64,000 nucleotides of DNA, from assembly GCF_937912035.1 (NCBI RefSeq), contig NZ_CALDPF010000036.1, forward strand, positions 1 to 64,000, written 5' to 3'. This document shows positions 1-9,433 of this stretch, piece after piece. Both the position numbers and the translations under genes were made by a program. Under the pieces are notes generated by a model that saw nothing but the letters and a program-made list of their open reading frames with translations, was not told the origin of the DNA and did not search any database. The DNA comes from an uncultured Bacteroides sp. (GTDB lineage Bacteria > Bacteroidota > Bacteroidia > Bacteroidales > Bacteroidaceae). Position 1 is the stretch's first letter. Each line of letters starts with the position of its first letter.

Positions 1-52
1 TCGCGACCCTAACCTTGGCAAGGTTATGCTCTACCAACTGAGCTATTTCCGC
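1..52 (-). tRNA. tRNA-Gly (anticodon GCC), partial
   Basis: Read on the minus strand, the sequence begins GCGGAAAT at 52 and continues through a typical D arm (AGCTCAGTTGGTAGAGC) into an anticodon arm with loop TTGCCAA, which gives anticodon GCC for glycine. The window edge cuts it after the anticodon arm, so the variable loop, T arm and acceptor 3' half are outside. A matching promoter lies just upstream at 94-125. Confidence 0.93.
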
Positions 53-93
53 ATTGTTTATTCAATCGTTAGTTGTTTTCCCGATTGCGAGTG

Positions 94-125
94 CAAAGGT
101 ATAGCTTTTTCTGAAACTACCAAAA
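94..125 (-). promoter_or_regulatory. Bacteroidales sigma-ABfr promoter for tRNA-Gly
   Basis: On the minus strand a -7 box TACCTTTG (94-101) follows TTTTG (121-125) with 19 bases between, matching the Bacteroides consensus TTTG-N19-21-TAnnTTTG. The expected transcription start is about 35 bases before the tRNA. Confidence 0.75.
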
Positions 126-242
126 CATTTGAGCACTTTTTTTGAAACTTTTTTCTCAAAAAGTCGCAAGTAGCTGATTTTCAATATATGTAAAAAAACA
201 TGGTTTGCAACATTTTTTGAAGCATGTTGCAAACCATTCCTA

Positions 243-1403
243 TCAACACATTCTGTCTCTATAATCCTCGTATCTGAAAGTTCTGTATATTTCCAGATTT
301 CCGTCTGTATGAAGTATAGCAATCGAAGGATGATGAATACCGTTGAACATACTTGTCTTCACCATTGTATAGTGAATCATATCCTCAAATACTATTCTTT
401 CGCCCACTGACAATTCATGATCAAACTTCCAGCTGCCCATATAGTCACCGCTCAGACAACTGTTACCTCCCAGCCTATAGACATGCTCTTCCGGAGATGC
501 AGTTTTTACAGCATCCGCAGGAAGCGACTCTGCTCCACGCACTGCAGGCTGATAAGGCATCTCCAGACAGTCAGGCATGTGACATGTAAAACTAACATCC
601 AGTATTGCAGTACGAATTCCCCTGCTTTCCACAACATCAACCACCGAAGCTACAAGCGGACCTGTCTGCCATGCAAAAGCCGATCCTGGTTCAAGGATAA
701 TCTGCAGATTAGGATAACGCTGTCTCAATCCCTTCAGAAGACCGATAAGATGATTCACGTCATAATCCTTTCTTGTCATCAGATGGCCACCACCCAGGTT
801 CAACCATTTCAACTGAGGAAACCACTTTGAAAATTTCTTCTCAATATGCTCAAGAGTCCTTTCCAGCTCGTATGAACTTGATTCGCAATGACAGTGACAG
901 TGGAATCCTTCGATACCTTCAGGAAGAACATCAGGAAGCAGATCTGCAGTCACCCCGAAACGTGTACCAGGCGCACATGGATTATAAAGTTCCACCTCCA
1001 CCTCCGAATACTCCGGATTAACACGTATTCCCAACGAAACATCCTCACCCGATTCTTTCGCCACAGGATAAAAGCGGTTGAACTGCGAAAGCGAGTTAAA
1101 CGTGATATGACTGCTGTATTTCAGAAAAGCAGGAAAGTTTTCTTCAGTATACGCAGGCGAATACGTATGAGCACGGCTTCCGAACTTCTCAAAAGCCAGA
1201 CGAGCCTCATATTCAGAACTTGCAGTAGTATAATTGATATACTCTCTGAAGATAGGAAACGACTTCCACATGGCAAAAGCCTTGAAAGCCAGAATAATTT
1301 CCACCCCTGCCGATTCAGCTACATTCTTTATCAGACTCAGATTCTTTCTGAGCAATTCCTCTTCCATTACATAGCATGGAGAAGGTACTTTAGTCAAATC
1401 CAT
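243..1403 (-). CDS. nspC: carboxynorspermidine decarboxylase
   Basis: The 386-residue protein belongs to the PLP-dependent alanine-racemase-fold decarboxylases and most resembles NspC, which converts carboxynorspermidine or carboxyspermidine to the free polyamine in the cytosol. The N-terminus has SPCYVMEEELLRKNL and the PLP-lysine segment AFKAFAMW, followed by HCHCHCESSSYE, NLGGGH and the LEPGSA segment typical of the family. The active-site Cys and Asp region near the C-terminus (GNSCLSGDYMG) is present. Length is normal. It starts 8 bp after the helicase stop, so the two are probably cotranscribed although they share no obvious function. It differs from lysA in this window, which is the diaminopimelate paralogue. 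Confidence 0.9.
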   Translation of the reverse strand: MDLTKVPSPCYVMEEELLRKNLSLIKNVAESAGVEIILAFKAFAMWKSFPIFREYINYTTASSEYEARLAFEKFGSRAHTYSPAYTEENFPAFLKYSSHITFNSLSQFNRFYPVAKESGEDVSLGIRVNPEYSEVEVELYNPCAPGTRFGVTADLLPDVLPEGIEGFHCHCHCESSSYELERTLEHIEKKFSKWFPQLKWLNLGGGHLMTRKDYDVNHLIGLLKGLRQRYPNLQIILEPGSAFAWQTGPLVASVVDVVESRGIRTAILDVSFTCHMPDCLEMPYQPAVRGAESLPADAVKTASPEEHVYRLGGNSCLSGDYMGSWKFDHELSVGERIVFEDMIHYTMVKTSMFNGIHHPSIAILHTDGNLEIYRTFRYEDYRDRMC

Positions 1404-1411
1404 AATTTTAA

Positions 1412-3781
1412 TTATCCAATAATTTTAAAACGTGCAAATTTCAATAACAGCTGCTTGTCGCCGGCATTCTCAAACTTTACGGTAGCCTTGCAGTTATCGC
1501 CACTGCCTTCCAGGCGTACTACCTCTCCCCTGCCGAAACGTTCGTGTTCTATCAGTCGACCTACTTCCACGCCATGCGTATCAGCCTTTCCTGATGAAAC
1601 GCCCTGACTTATTGAAGAAGCAGAAGATGCAGGAACAATCCTTTTCAGATTCCTTGGCGGCACAGGTTTTACAAACCTTACAGGCTCCTGAGGGATATCG
1701 CCACCATCGAACATAGAAGGTCCGTTGCTCCTGTACGAATCAGTCCTCTCATAGTTTCTTTCATAATTACGTTTGGTAAACCCGTCGTCACTGCGCACAG
1801 CCGTAAATCCACTATCGGCAGGCATCTTCAGGAACGCCGGATTAATATCCTTAAGGAAACGGCTCGGATTGCAAAACTCAGGCTTGCCATACTTATATCT
1901 GTTCTTGGCATAAGAAATGAAACAATTCTCCTCGGCACGGGTTATTGCTACATAAAACAGTCGCCTTTCCTCCTCCAAAGCCCTTGGCGAATCAGAAGAC
2001 ATAGGTCCGGGAAACAAATTCTCTTCCATACCTACTATAAAAACATTCCTGAACTCAAGCCCCTTGGCAGAATGAATAGTCATCAGAGTGACCTTAGGTA
2101 CACTGTCGTCCTTTTCTCCATCCTGGTCTGTAAGCAACGATACCTCAGAAAGATAATCGGTCAGGAACATCCTTTCGTTACCCTCCTGACGGCGTATGTC
2201 ACAGAAATCGTACATACCGTTCACCAGTTCGTCTATATTCTCACGCCTGCTCATACCTTCGGGCGAAGTATCCTGTATGATATCCGCCATAATGCCTGAC
2301 GCTCCTACTATCTCCTTACCCAAATCGTAAGCGTTAGTAGTCTCAACCTTATTTACAAATCCCGCTATTATATCCTTAAAGACCTGCAGTTTTGCATGAG
2401 TACCTTTATTTATATTCAGTCCGTAATCAAGAGGCGACGAAATAACCGTCCAAAGACTCACCCCCTCCTGTGCAGCTGTAGCTATAATCTTATTCAGAGT
2501 TGTATCGCCTATACCCCTGGCAGGATAGTTTATAACCCTCTTCAGAGCCTCACCGTCATGAGGATTTACCGCCAGACGGAAATATGCTATAACATCTTTT
2601 ATTTCCTTTCGCTGATAGAAAGACAGACCACCATATATTCTGTATGCCACCGCACGCTTGCGAAGAGCCTCTTCAAAGATTCTACTCTGAGCATTGGTTC
2701 TGTACAGAATGGCAAAATCGCTGTATGGCTGTCCGTTCTTTACGTGCATGGAAGTAATCTTGTTTGCAACAATCTCGCCTTCCTCCACATCACTATAGGC
2801 ACAGGTCACCGTAATAGGTTCTCCCTCAGAATTTTCCGAAAAGACCTCCTTCCTTATCTGCTCGCGGTTCTTCTCTATCAGGCTGTTGGCCGCCTTAACA
2901 ATCAATTGTGTTGAACGGTAATTCTGTTCCAGTTTGAACAGACGTGCATCGTTATACAACCTCGTAAACTTCAGTATATTGTCAATGTTTGCACCACGGA
3001 AAGAATAAATACTCTGTGCGTCGTCACCCACCACACAAACACGCTGATACTTGCTTGTGAGCTGAAGAACTATGCTATGCTGCGCAAAGTTAGTGTCCTG
3101 ATACTCATCCACCAGAACATACCTGAACCTTTCGGCATACTTGTCGCATATATCCGGATTATTTTTAAACAGAAGATACGTATTCACCAACAGGTCATCG
3201 AAATCCATCGCGTCGCTCTGCTTGCAACGTTCGCAATACCTTATATATATATCCCTCATAGCAGGAATCTTCGCCTCCGAGTCACTTCTGAAAAACTCAC
3301 CGCTGGCAGCGTATGCCTGAGCTGAAATAAGATGATTCTTGGCATTGCTTATCCGCGACTGTATCAATCCCGGTTTATATACCTTCTCGTCAAGGTTCAG
3401 TTCTTTCAGAAGGGATTTTATCAGACTCTTTGAGTCAGACGAATCATATATTGTAAAATTCGAAGAATATCCCAACGCATCAGCCTCAGTACGCAATATT
3501 CGTGCAAAAACAGAATGGAAAGTACCCATCCACAAATACTTTGCCTTTTCCGTACCAACAGCACGCGCTATACGTTCCTTCATCTCACGTGCCGCCTTGT
3601 TAGTAAACGTAAGCGCCAAGATGGACCACGGTTCATAACCATTGTCCAGCAGATATGCTATCTTATACGTAAGCACCCTCGTCTTTCCAGAGCCTGCCCC
3701 GGCTATAACCAGCGAAGGCCCGTCATTGTAAAGCACGGCAGCACGCTGGCTTTCGTTGAGTTCATCCAAATAATCTGTCAT
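1412..3781 (-). CDS. UvrD/PcrA-type superfamily 1 DNA helicase
   Basis: A 789-residue ATP-dependent 3'-5' helicase of the UvrD/PcrA/Rep group, expected in nucleotide excision repair and replication restart. Visible motifs in order: Q motif LNESQRAAV (residues 8-16), Walker A GAGSGKT (28-34), TFTNKAAREM, Walker B VDEYQDTN, GDDAQSIYSFRGA, QNYRST, TIHSAKGLEF and VAITRAEE. The C-terminal 50 residues (LIEHERFGRGEVV...) form the short Tudor-like tail seen in PcrA. Length and motif set are complete. The start ATG at 3781 is preceded by a TAACTTTG box (3827-3834). nspC follows 8 bp downstream. Confidence 0.93.
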   Translation of the reverse strand: MTDYLDELNESQRAAVLYNDGPSLVIAGAGSGKTRVLTYKIAYLLDNGYEPWSILALTFTNKAAREMKERIARAVGTEKAKYLWMGTFHSVFARILRTEADALGYSSNFTIYDSSDSKSLIKSLLKELNLDEKVYKPGLIQSRISNAKNHLISAQAYAASGEFFRSDSEAKIPAMRDIYIRYCERCKQSDAMDFDDLLVNTYLLFKNNPDICDKYAERFRYVLVDEYQDTNFAQHSIVLQLTSKYQRVCVVGDDAQSIYSFRGANIDNILKFTRLYNDARLFKLEQNYRSTQLIVKAANSLIEKNREQIRKEVFSENSEGEPITVTCAYSDVEEGEIVANKITSMHVKNGQPYSDFAILYRTNAQSRIFEEALRKRAVAYRIYGGLSFYQRKEIKDVIAYFRLAVNPHDGEALKRVINYPARGIGDTTLNKIIATAAQEGVSLWTVISSPLDYGLNINKGTHAKLQVFKDIIAGFVNKVETTNAYDLGKEIVGASGIMADIIQDTSPEGMSRRENIDELVNGMYDFCDIRRQEGNERMFLTDYLSEVSLLTDQDGEKDDSVPKVTLMTIHSAKGLEFRNVFIVGMEENLFPGPMSSDSPRALEEERRLFYVAITRAEENCFISYAKNRYKYGKPEFCNPSRFLKDINPAFLKMPADSGFTAVRSDDGFTKRNYERNYERTDSYRSNGPSMFDGGDIPQEPVRFVKPVPPRNLKRIVPASSASSISQGVSSGKADTHGVEVGRLIEHERFGRGEVVRLEGSGDNCKATVKFENAGDKQLLLKFARFKIIG

Positions 3782-3826
3782 CTTTTATATAAATGTATAG
3801 ATAAATCAATAGGAAATTTCAGGTTA

Positions 3827-3834
3827 CAAAGTTA
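3827..3834 (-). promoter_or_regulatory. candidate -7 box for the helicase-nspC operon
   Basis: TAACTTTG on the minus strand fits TAnnTTTG and lies 46 bases before the helicase start. No good TTTG box was found at the expected distance, so only half of the promoter is supported. Confidence 0.4.
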
Positions 3835-3857
3835 TATAAAAGATACGACATTCATAA

Positions 3858-4565
3858 TCATATTTCCATACATTCATCTATAGCAAGTTTATATCCATTC
3901 CCCCTTATATTAATAATCTGTACACGTTTATCCTTCGACAAGCGGTGCCGTATCCGCGTTATCAGAACCTGCATACTTCTGGTACAGAAAAAATCATCGT
4001 TTCCCCATAATTCCAGCAATACATTCTGCATTGGAACTATAGAACCGAAATTCTGACAGAATCTTTTCAGGACCTCTGTCTCTCTATTTGGAAGTTGCTC
4101 TGTTTCACCAGTAGGTATATATAAAAGAATCCCCTTGTCAGCATCAAACTCATAATCTCCAATATTAAATATCCACTGTTCCGATTCTTCTTTTGAAGAA
4201 ACACGTCCAGAAAGAGCTTTTATGCGTACTATAAGTTCTTTCATGGCAAACGGCTTACGGATATAGTCGTTGGCACCTGTTTCAAATCCTGCCACTACAT
4301 CGTCCACCTCTGTTTTTGCCGTCAGAAAGATTACAGGTGTAGTCTGGTCTGTTTTTCGTATTCTTTGTACCACTTCCAGTCCCGATATTTTCGGCATCAT
4401 TATATCCGAAATCAGGACATCGGGTTTTGATTCAAAGAAAAGTTTCAGTCCCTCCTCACCATCGTATGCAAGACAGACGTCGAATCCAACACTTTCCAGT
4501 GTATCTTTTATTATCTTCGCCAAAGTTATTTCATCTTCAATAAGCAATACTTTTATCTTTCCCAT
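3858..4565 (-). CDS. OmpR-family response regulator
   Basis: A 235-residue two-component regulator. The receiver domain carries the acidic pair at residues 10-11, the phosphoacceptor Asp54 in LISDIMMPK and the switch Lys in IFLTAKT. The C-terminal half is an OmpR/PhoB winged helix (LPNRETEVLKRF, then TRSMQVLITRIRHRL, then IINIRGNGYKL). The ATG at 4565 is preferred over an upstream TTG because it leaves a 4-bp gap after the kinase gene, the usual spacing for a coupled pair. It does not look like B. fragilis RprY, whose N-terminus as I remember it is different. The regulon probably includes the upstream receptor/GLPGLI genes. Confidence 0.9.
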   Translation of the reverse strand: MGKIKVLLIEDEITLAKIIKDTLESVGFDVCLAYDGEEGLKLFFESKPDVLISDIMMPKISGLEVVQRIRKTDQTTPVIFLTAKTEVDDVVAGFETGANDYIRKPFAMKELIVRIKALSGRVSSKEESEQWIFNIGDYEFDADKGILLYIPTGETEQLPNRETEVLKRFCQNFGSIVPMQNVLLELWGNDDFFCTRSMQVLITRIRHRLSKDKRVQIINIRGNGYKLAIDECMEI

Positions 4566-4569
4566 ACCA

Positions 4570-5892
4570 TTAAATTTCAATTGTAAATGTACTTCCCTCT
4601 CCCGGAGTACTCGTTAATGAAATCCGTCCTCCATGTCTTTCCACAATCGTTTTTGCAAAATAAAGGCCTATACCATATCCTTTCACTTCATGTACATCAC
4701 CATGAGGAACACGATAGAATTTCTCAAATACATGTTTCTGTTGTTCCGGAGCTATTCCAATCCCGTTGTCCGATACTGAAATAAATAACTTATCTGATTT
4801 TCTGATTGCCTTGAGCAATATCCTCACCGGTTCACCTGAATACTTTACCGCATTATCGACTAAAGTAGAAACCACGCTCGACATCAGTTTTGCATCGAAT
4901 ACAGCAGTCAGATTTTCATCGGCCTCTATCTGTATATCACAGGCTTTTGTAGTACGTAACCTGGTTTCCTGTGCTATTTTCCCAAACATATCTCTAATAT
5001 TTGTCTCCGATACGTCCAGCCGGAAATTACCTCTTTCCTTCATTGACATCGACAGGATACGTTCCACAAGGGCACTCAGTTTTTCCAGCTGTTCCTTTGT
5101 GTCAAGCAGGTATTCCTCCCTTTTTACAGGATTGTCTCCCAAGCCATAATTCAGCAATGCATCATTTGCCGCGTATGCCACTGCAATAGGAGTCTTCAGT
5201 TCGTGAGTGATATTGCTTGTAAAACTGCTTTTCATCCCGTCCAGTTCCATCTGCTTTTTCAGAGTACTTATGAAAAACCAGAAAGAGAATATCACTATGA
5301 CGACAACCATCAACGAAGTGATTATAATGCCGGACATATTCAACAGTATATATCCGGTCATCAGCCCAGTATCAAATGAATAAGGTGTTTTACCAAAAGT
5401 TGATTTAACTATGATATATCCATTTCGAACAACAGAATCGGGATTTACATTAGATACAAACTCCTGTGTATCCAGCGGACGGAAGATTTCATCTATACCA
5501 GCCTCCTTAAAATTCTGAAAAAGTATGGAATCCATCATTTCATTAAATTCCGGAGAAGTCACTGAAGATGCCACCTGTTTATTAAAGTCGTCACGCCTAT
5601 ATACACTTATTGACCTTATTTTATTATCAAAAGAAGAGTCTCTTTTTATTGATACAATCTTCGACAAATTATCAGGACTCAAAAATGCTATGGAGTCTGC
5701 CAGTTGCTCTCGTTTTAACTGAAACGAATAAGCTGTTAGCTCAGACTTGGAAATCAATGAACTGATTTGTACCTCCAAAGATTTTCGTTGAGACTTGTAA
5801 AGCCCCGAAAGCCAATACCCCTCATAAGCAGTAATCATGACAACTGAAATTACCGTAATAATCAGGAATCTATGTTTATTGTCAATCTTCAT
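4570..5892 (-). CDS. membrane sensor histidine kinase
   Basis: A 440-residue kinase with two transmembrane segments (about residues 10-28 and 185-210) flanking a periplasmic sensor of about 150 residues. The cytoplasmic part has the H box ITHELKTPIA, the N box VDNAVKYS, the G1 box DNGIGIAP and the G2 box GYGIGLYFAK. There is no obvious HAMP or PAS domain. It partners the regulator 4 bp downstream and starts 52 bp after the TonB-dependent receptor, on the same strand. The periplasmic domain is of unknown fold, so the ligand is unknown; gene order suggests it monitors the substrate of that receptor or an envelope state. Confidence 0.9.
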   Translation of the reverse strand: MKIDNKHRFLIITVISVVMITAYEGYWLSGLYKSQRKSLEVQISSLISKSELTAYSFQLKREQLADSIAFLSPDNLSKIVSIKRDSSFDNKIRSISVYRRDDFNKQVASSVTSPEFNEMMDSILFQNFKEAGIDEIFRPLDTQEFVSNVNPDSVVRNGYIIVKSTFGKTPYSFDTGLMTGYILLNMSGIIITSLMVVVIVIFSFWFFISTLKKQMELDGMKSSFTSNITHELKTPIAVAYAANDALLNYGLGDNPVKREEYLLDTKEQLEKLSALVERILSMSMKERGNFRLDVSETNIRDMFGKIAQETRLRTTKACDIQIEADENLTAVFDAKLMSSVVSTLVDNAVKYSGEPVRILLKAIRKSDKLFISVSDNGIGIAPEQQKHVFEKFYRVPHGDVHEVKGYGIGLYFAKTIVERHGGRISLTSTPGEGSTFTIEI

Positions 5893-5916
5893 ACCAAATA
5901 AATCCGTTTAACAGAA

Positions 5917-5924
5917 CAAAAGTA
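5917..5924 (-). promoter_or_regulatory. candidate -7 box for the kinase-regulator pair
   Basis: TACTTTTG on the minus strand fits TAnnTTTG and lies 25 bases before the kinase start. The best upstream TTTG (5948-5951) is 23 bases away, slightly long, and falls inside the end of the receptor gene. Confidence 0.4.
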
Positions 5925-5944
5925 ATAGTTTTAAGGCAATATAA

Positions 5945-8494
5945 TCACAAATCCACACTCAACTTCATGAGATATTCACGTGGTCTGAGTCGGGTCATAG
6001 AGTAAAAACGGGTGATTGAACTTACATTAACCTGCTCATAAACAGAATTGCCGATAATATTGTCTGCCACAAGCGACAATTCCCACTTCTTTGATTTATA
6101 CCCTATTGAAATATCACAGAAACAGTTCACACCAAAAGATTTTTCATTGCTGTGATATATTTCATTATTCAGCGAAAACATCCATCCGCCTGCGGGATTG
6201 AAATTTATCCCAAGCGAGTGTGACCAGTCAATTACACCACTTTCATTGTATGGAGCTGTTTTTTCCAATCTATTGCATATCATCATTTTTGACTTACCCT
6301 GTATTGATATACCTTTCACAGGATTCAATGAATAATCAAACGACGCATTATACACATTCATCCTGTTTTTAGCCAACACTCCGGAAACCAACATCTGCGA
6401 TTCGGATGAGTTTACTCCCACTCCAATCCCAAGAGAGGTATTTGCCCAAAAGAAATTCTTGGCTATACGTCCGTCAACTATATATGCATCAGTACTATAA
6501 CGCCCGGATGTAGCCACCATATTATACACTCCGGAATCCAGCTCTCCACTATACAGAATGTTACCTTTATTATGAATATACACAGGTCGCAGATAGGCGA
6601 ACAGACCGTAAAGAGGATTACGATAAGTAAACGAAGCGCTCAGAGAATGTGCAAATTGGGTTTCAGGCTCTCCTATTCCTACAGTACATTGAGCATACGA
6701 AATGAAAAGAGGTTCTGTAACAAGTTTCTTTGCATCATACGGATCAGCCGTCAGACGGTAATCAAGAATAAGTTTCGATGTGGGAGACATTTCCCATCTC
6801 CAGTTCAGATTAGGCTCAATCCAGAAGTCTGAAGAACGAAGCTTATCAGTACCCTCATTCCCCGAATTATCCAATAACTGATTCACATAGCTTACCTTGG
6901 CTTTTGCCGTTATCTCATGCCCCTTATGTTTCAGACTCACAGACGGACTCCAATATAGCTGTTGAAGTTTCCAGTCAGTACTGTTTATCTTCTGATAACG
7001 GCTGTCAAAGCCCATCATATTATCAAAATACAATGCTCCGAACTTCTTTTTATACTGCATATAATTTTTCGAAGAGAATAAATCCATATCAAGCAACTGC
7101 CTGCTACCGTTTATCGTGAGCAACTGTCCCGGCAAACGGGTATAACCGGTAGAAGAATTAAACAGAATGACATTGCCCCCTGCCGTAGTATGCGACAACA
7201 TTAAATCTTCCGAAACCATACGTTTATAAGGTTTGACCGAAAGAGCGGTAAGCCTGTCGTTATAAAGCATATTGCCCTGACTTACATTCCAGTCGGAATA
7301 CACTTTTGAAATGCTTTTCAGATATGTCCTTTCCTTATTCAGCGTATATGTTATTTCTCCCTTTGCCTCCTTTCGTCTGCTTTCCACATTCCAATCCTCC
7401 GTAATTACCGGCGAACCGTCCAAATCCAGATATGTAGTAGTACTCTTTCTCAGTTGTTCCTCACTGTCAAACAGTCCGCTTGCCTGTATTCTCAGGTCTG
7501 AATCTTTTCCAGTCCTCCACAGCCAGTTACCGGAAAGAAGATGACTTTTATTGAATGTATATCTTTCGGCATCAAAGGCAGGACCGCCCAAATCGAGCAA
7601 ACTGATAATATTCGACTCTCCACGATATTCCAACAAGTCGGAAAGGCTTAAAATCTCATCTGCAATATTCGTCCCTGTATTTGCATTTTTATAAAGCAAT
7701 AATGTCTGGAAATTCTTCTTGAAATTCATCCCCATCAGACGGTTCTCGTAAAGGAAGCCATCACTCTTTTCCGCCAATCCCAATCCTATATCAGCCAAAC
7801 CCGTCCAGACAGACTTGGTATCATCTTTAAGAACTATATTCAAGGCTGCTTTATCACTGAACTCAATATCACGCAATGACCTTACAGCCTGATGATTTTC
7901 CAAGACCTGAACACTCTCCACCTTGTCTGCCGATATATTATTGCTGGCCTGGGCATATTGGCTTCCCATCAGATCAAGCCCCTCGATGTAAAAATGATTT
8001 ATCGACTTTCCCTGATAGGATATACTGCCGTTAGGCTTTACTTCCAGACCTGGCATTTTCCTTATCACATCGGCTATACTGCGGTCCTGTATCTGCTTGA
8101 AGCCTGCCACGGAATATGTCAGAGTATCCCCACTCTCACTTATACGTTCGGCTTTCACAGAAACCTCACACAGCTGAAAGCTTGTCTCTTTCATCCTGAC
8201 AACAACCTTATTTACCGCAGGATTATACTTCACTGTCTTTGTTTCATACCCCAGAAAGCTGAATCTGATATATGCAATTCCACCTACGGGTTTAAGAGTA
8301 AAGTAACCCTCAGCATCCGAAATGGCATAACAAAGTTGCTTGCCGGATTCATTATAAGCCACAATATTCACTCCATACATTCCTTTTTCGGATGTATCAA
8401 CCACCCTACCAGAGAAAATGGCAGAAGATTGCGCAGGCAGAAATAAAGAAACAGCAAGAGAGAAACACAATAGAATGATTCTTACCATAACCAT
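5945..8494 (-). CDS. TonB-dependent receptor-like outer-membrane protein with carboxypeptidase-regulatory-like domain
   Basis: An 849-residue outer-membrane protein. A signal peptide (ILLCFSLAVSLFLPAQSSA) is followed by a carboxypeptidase-regulatory-like domain (about residues 26-105, SGRVVDTSEKGMYGVN), a plug-like segment (about 130-230, with IADVIRKMPGLEVKPNG and INHFYIEGLDLMG) and a long beta-strand-rich barrel. Unlike nutrient SusC proteins it is short and lacks a SusD partner. This receptor type is commonly paired with GLPGLI proteins, and one lies 26 bp upstream. The substrate cannot be told from sequence. The last residue is Leu rather than the aromatic residue frequent at barrel ends. 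A second in-frame ATG at 8488 is a possible start. Confidence 0.85.
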   Translation of the reverse strand: MVMVRIILLCFSLAVSLFLPAQSSAIFSGRVVDTSEKGMYGVNIVAYNESGKQLCYAISDAEGYFTLKPVGGIAYIRFSFLGYETKTVKYNPAVNKVVVRMKETSFQLCEVSVKAERISESGDTLTYSVAGFKQIQDRSIADVIRKMPGLEVKPNGSISYQGKSINHFYIEGLDLMGSQYAQASNNISADKVESVQVLENHQAVRSLRDIEFSDKAALNIVLKDDTKSVWTGLADIGLGLAEKSDGFLYENRLMGMNFKKNFQTLLLYKNANTGTNIADEILSLSDLLEYRGESNIISLLDLGGPAFDAERYTFNKSHLLSGNWLWRTGKDSDLRIQASGLFDSEEQLRKSTTTYLDLDGSPVITEDWNVESRRKEAKGEITYTLNKERTYLKSISKVYSDWNVSQGNMLYNDRLTALSVKPYKRMVSEDLMLSHTTAGGNVILFNSSTGYTRLPGQLLTINGSRQLLDMDLFSSKNYMQYKKKFGALYFDNMMGFDSRYQKINSTDWKLQQLYWSPSVSLKHKGHEITAKAKVSYVNQLLDNSGNEGTDKLRSSDFWIEPNLNWRWEMSPTSKLILDYRLTADPYDAKKLVTEPLFISYAQCTVGIGEPETQFAHSLSASFTYRNPLYGLFAYLRPVYIHNKGNILYSGELDSGVYNMVATSGRYSTDAYIVDGRIAKNFFWANTSLGIGVGVNSSESQMLVSGVLAKNRMNVYNASFDYSLNPVKGISIQGKSKMMICNRLEKTAPYNESGVIDWSHSLGINFNPAGGWMFSLNNEIYHSNEKSFGVNCFCDISIGYKSKKWELSLVADNIIGNSVYEQVNVSSITRFYSMTRLRPREYLMKLSVDL

Positions 8495-8520
8495 ACGAAC
8501 TATGTATTTTTCAAATCATA

Positions 8521-9342
8521 TTATTCCAAGTCAAGATAATTACTTGTTGGCTTGACTGTATTAGTAATATCTTTACCGTTGATATCAACAGCCTTTACCA
8601 GGTTGATACCCAATTCTTTTACCGCTTCTCCATAAGTCTTCCCTTCCTCGGATTTTCTCAGTTTCAGAAATTTCGAACGTGAACACTTCAGAGCCTTGTC
8701 CTTTTCGAACAACTCTATTCTGGCATCAGAAACATTCTGTTCCAGACCTACCGCAACAAAATGAAAAAGATTGTCAGCATCGCATGCCTCAAGAATAACA
8801 CCAGGCAAACCTTTCAGAACATAAGGACCTGCCGAAACAGGGATATCGGGTGTGTACCACACAGTCCATGTTCTGCCATAAACTGTCGCTACGGCCTTCT
8901 TGCACTGATAATAACAAATCGTTTTGGTACTGTCTGATAATTCCCACTCCATTTGCGGAAGTTTCTCTGTGTATATAAACTTATTTGTCTTGATATACCT
9001 CATATAGGTATATTCATCAGACGATGGCGCACCCGTAAGAACTTCAAGAGAGTTCTTGTTTCCATACTTTTTATTTGCATTCTGTGCCCTCACCAAGGCT
9101 GTTGCAATATCCGTTTCTTTGGATATATTATCATATTCCGACGCCCATGCCCTGTTATTCGGGTTGTAGAAAACGGATTGGGTTTTGCCTACATCAAGAA
9201 ACCATCTGTAGGTCTTGCGTGTTTTACTGTACAAAGCATCACAATCGTATGTGACGCGAAACAAGGCTGTTTCCTGCGCATTCAGCACAACAGCCGAAAG
9301 AAATAGAATAAAGGTAATAATCTTTCTCATAAATACATTCAT
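8521..9342 (-). CDS. GLPGLI family protein
   Basis: A 273-residue exported protein with a signal peptide (FILFLSAVVLNAQ) and the family signature in KGLPGVILEA at about two thirds of its length. GLPGLI proteins are Bacteroidota-specific, of unknown function, and usually encoded next to TonB-dependent receptors, as here (26-bp gap). Two ATG codons are possible starts; 9330 (MRKIITF) gives a more typical signal peptide than 9342. A weak box GATCTTTG lies upstream at 9359-9366. It is likely periplasmic and may act with the receptor. Confidence 0.88.
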   Translation of the reverse strand: MNVFMRKIITFILFLSAVVLNAQETALFRVTYDCDALYSKTRKTYRWFLDVGKTQSVFYNPNNRAWASEYDNISKETDIATALVRAQNANKKYGNKNSLEVLTGAPSSDEYTYMRYIKTNKFIYTEKLPQMEWELSDSTKTICYYQCKKAVATVYGRTWTVWYTPDIPVSAGPYVLKGLPGVILEACDADNLFHFVAVGLEQNVSDARIELFEKDKALKCSRSKFLKLRKSEEGKTYGEAVKELGINLVKAVDINGKDITNTVKPTSNYLDLE

Positions 9343-9386
9343 TTAATGTTTATATGACAAAGATCGTATGTTGGAATCAGATTTGC

Positions 9387-9430
9387 GGTTAACTCATAGC
9401 TAACACTCGGTTAACTAGAGTTAACTGAAT
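9387..9430. repeat. two-unit 22-bp intergenic repeat (GGTTAACT family)
   Basis: Two adjacent 22-bp units begin GGTTAACT at 9387 and 9409. Inside each, TTAAC-like cores recur about every 11 bases. The array fills the gap between the GLPGLI gene and the AAA-ATPase gene and reaches to within 4 bp of the latter's stop. The same 11/22 period is seen at four other intergenic places in the window. Confidence 0.65.
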
Positions 9431-9433
9431 CCT

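Noticed and set aside
888..1607. 239-codon open frame on the plus strand
   Set aside because: It runs antisense to nspC and the helicase, has no recognisable motif and no promoter. It is an overlap artefact.
3858..5892. RprY/RprX of Bacteroides fragilis
   Set aside because: The N-termini of both proteins differ from what I recall of RprX and RprY, and the regulator is shorter in its linker. Only the family is supported.
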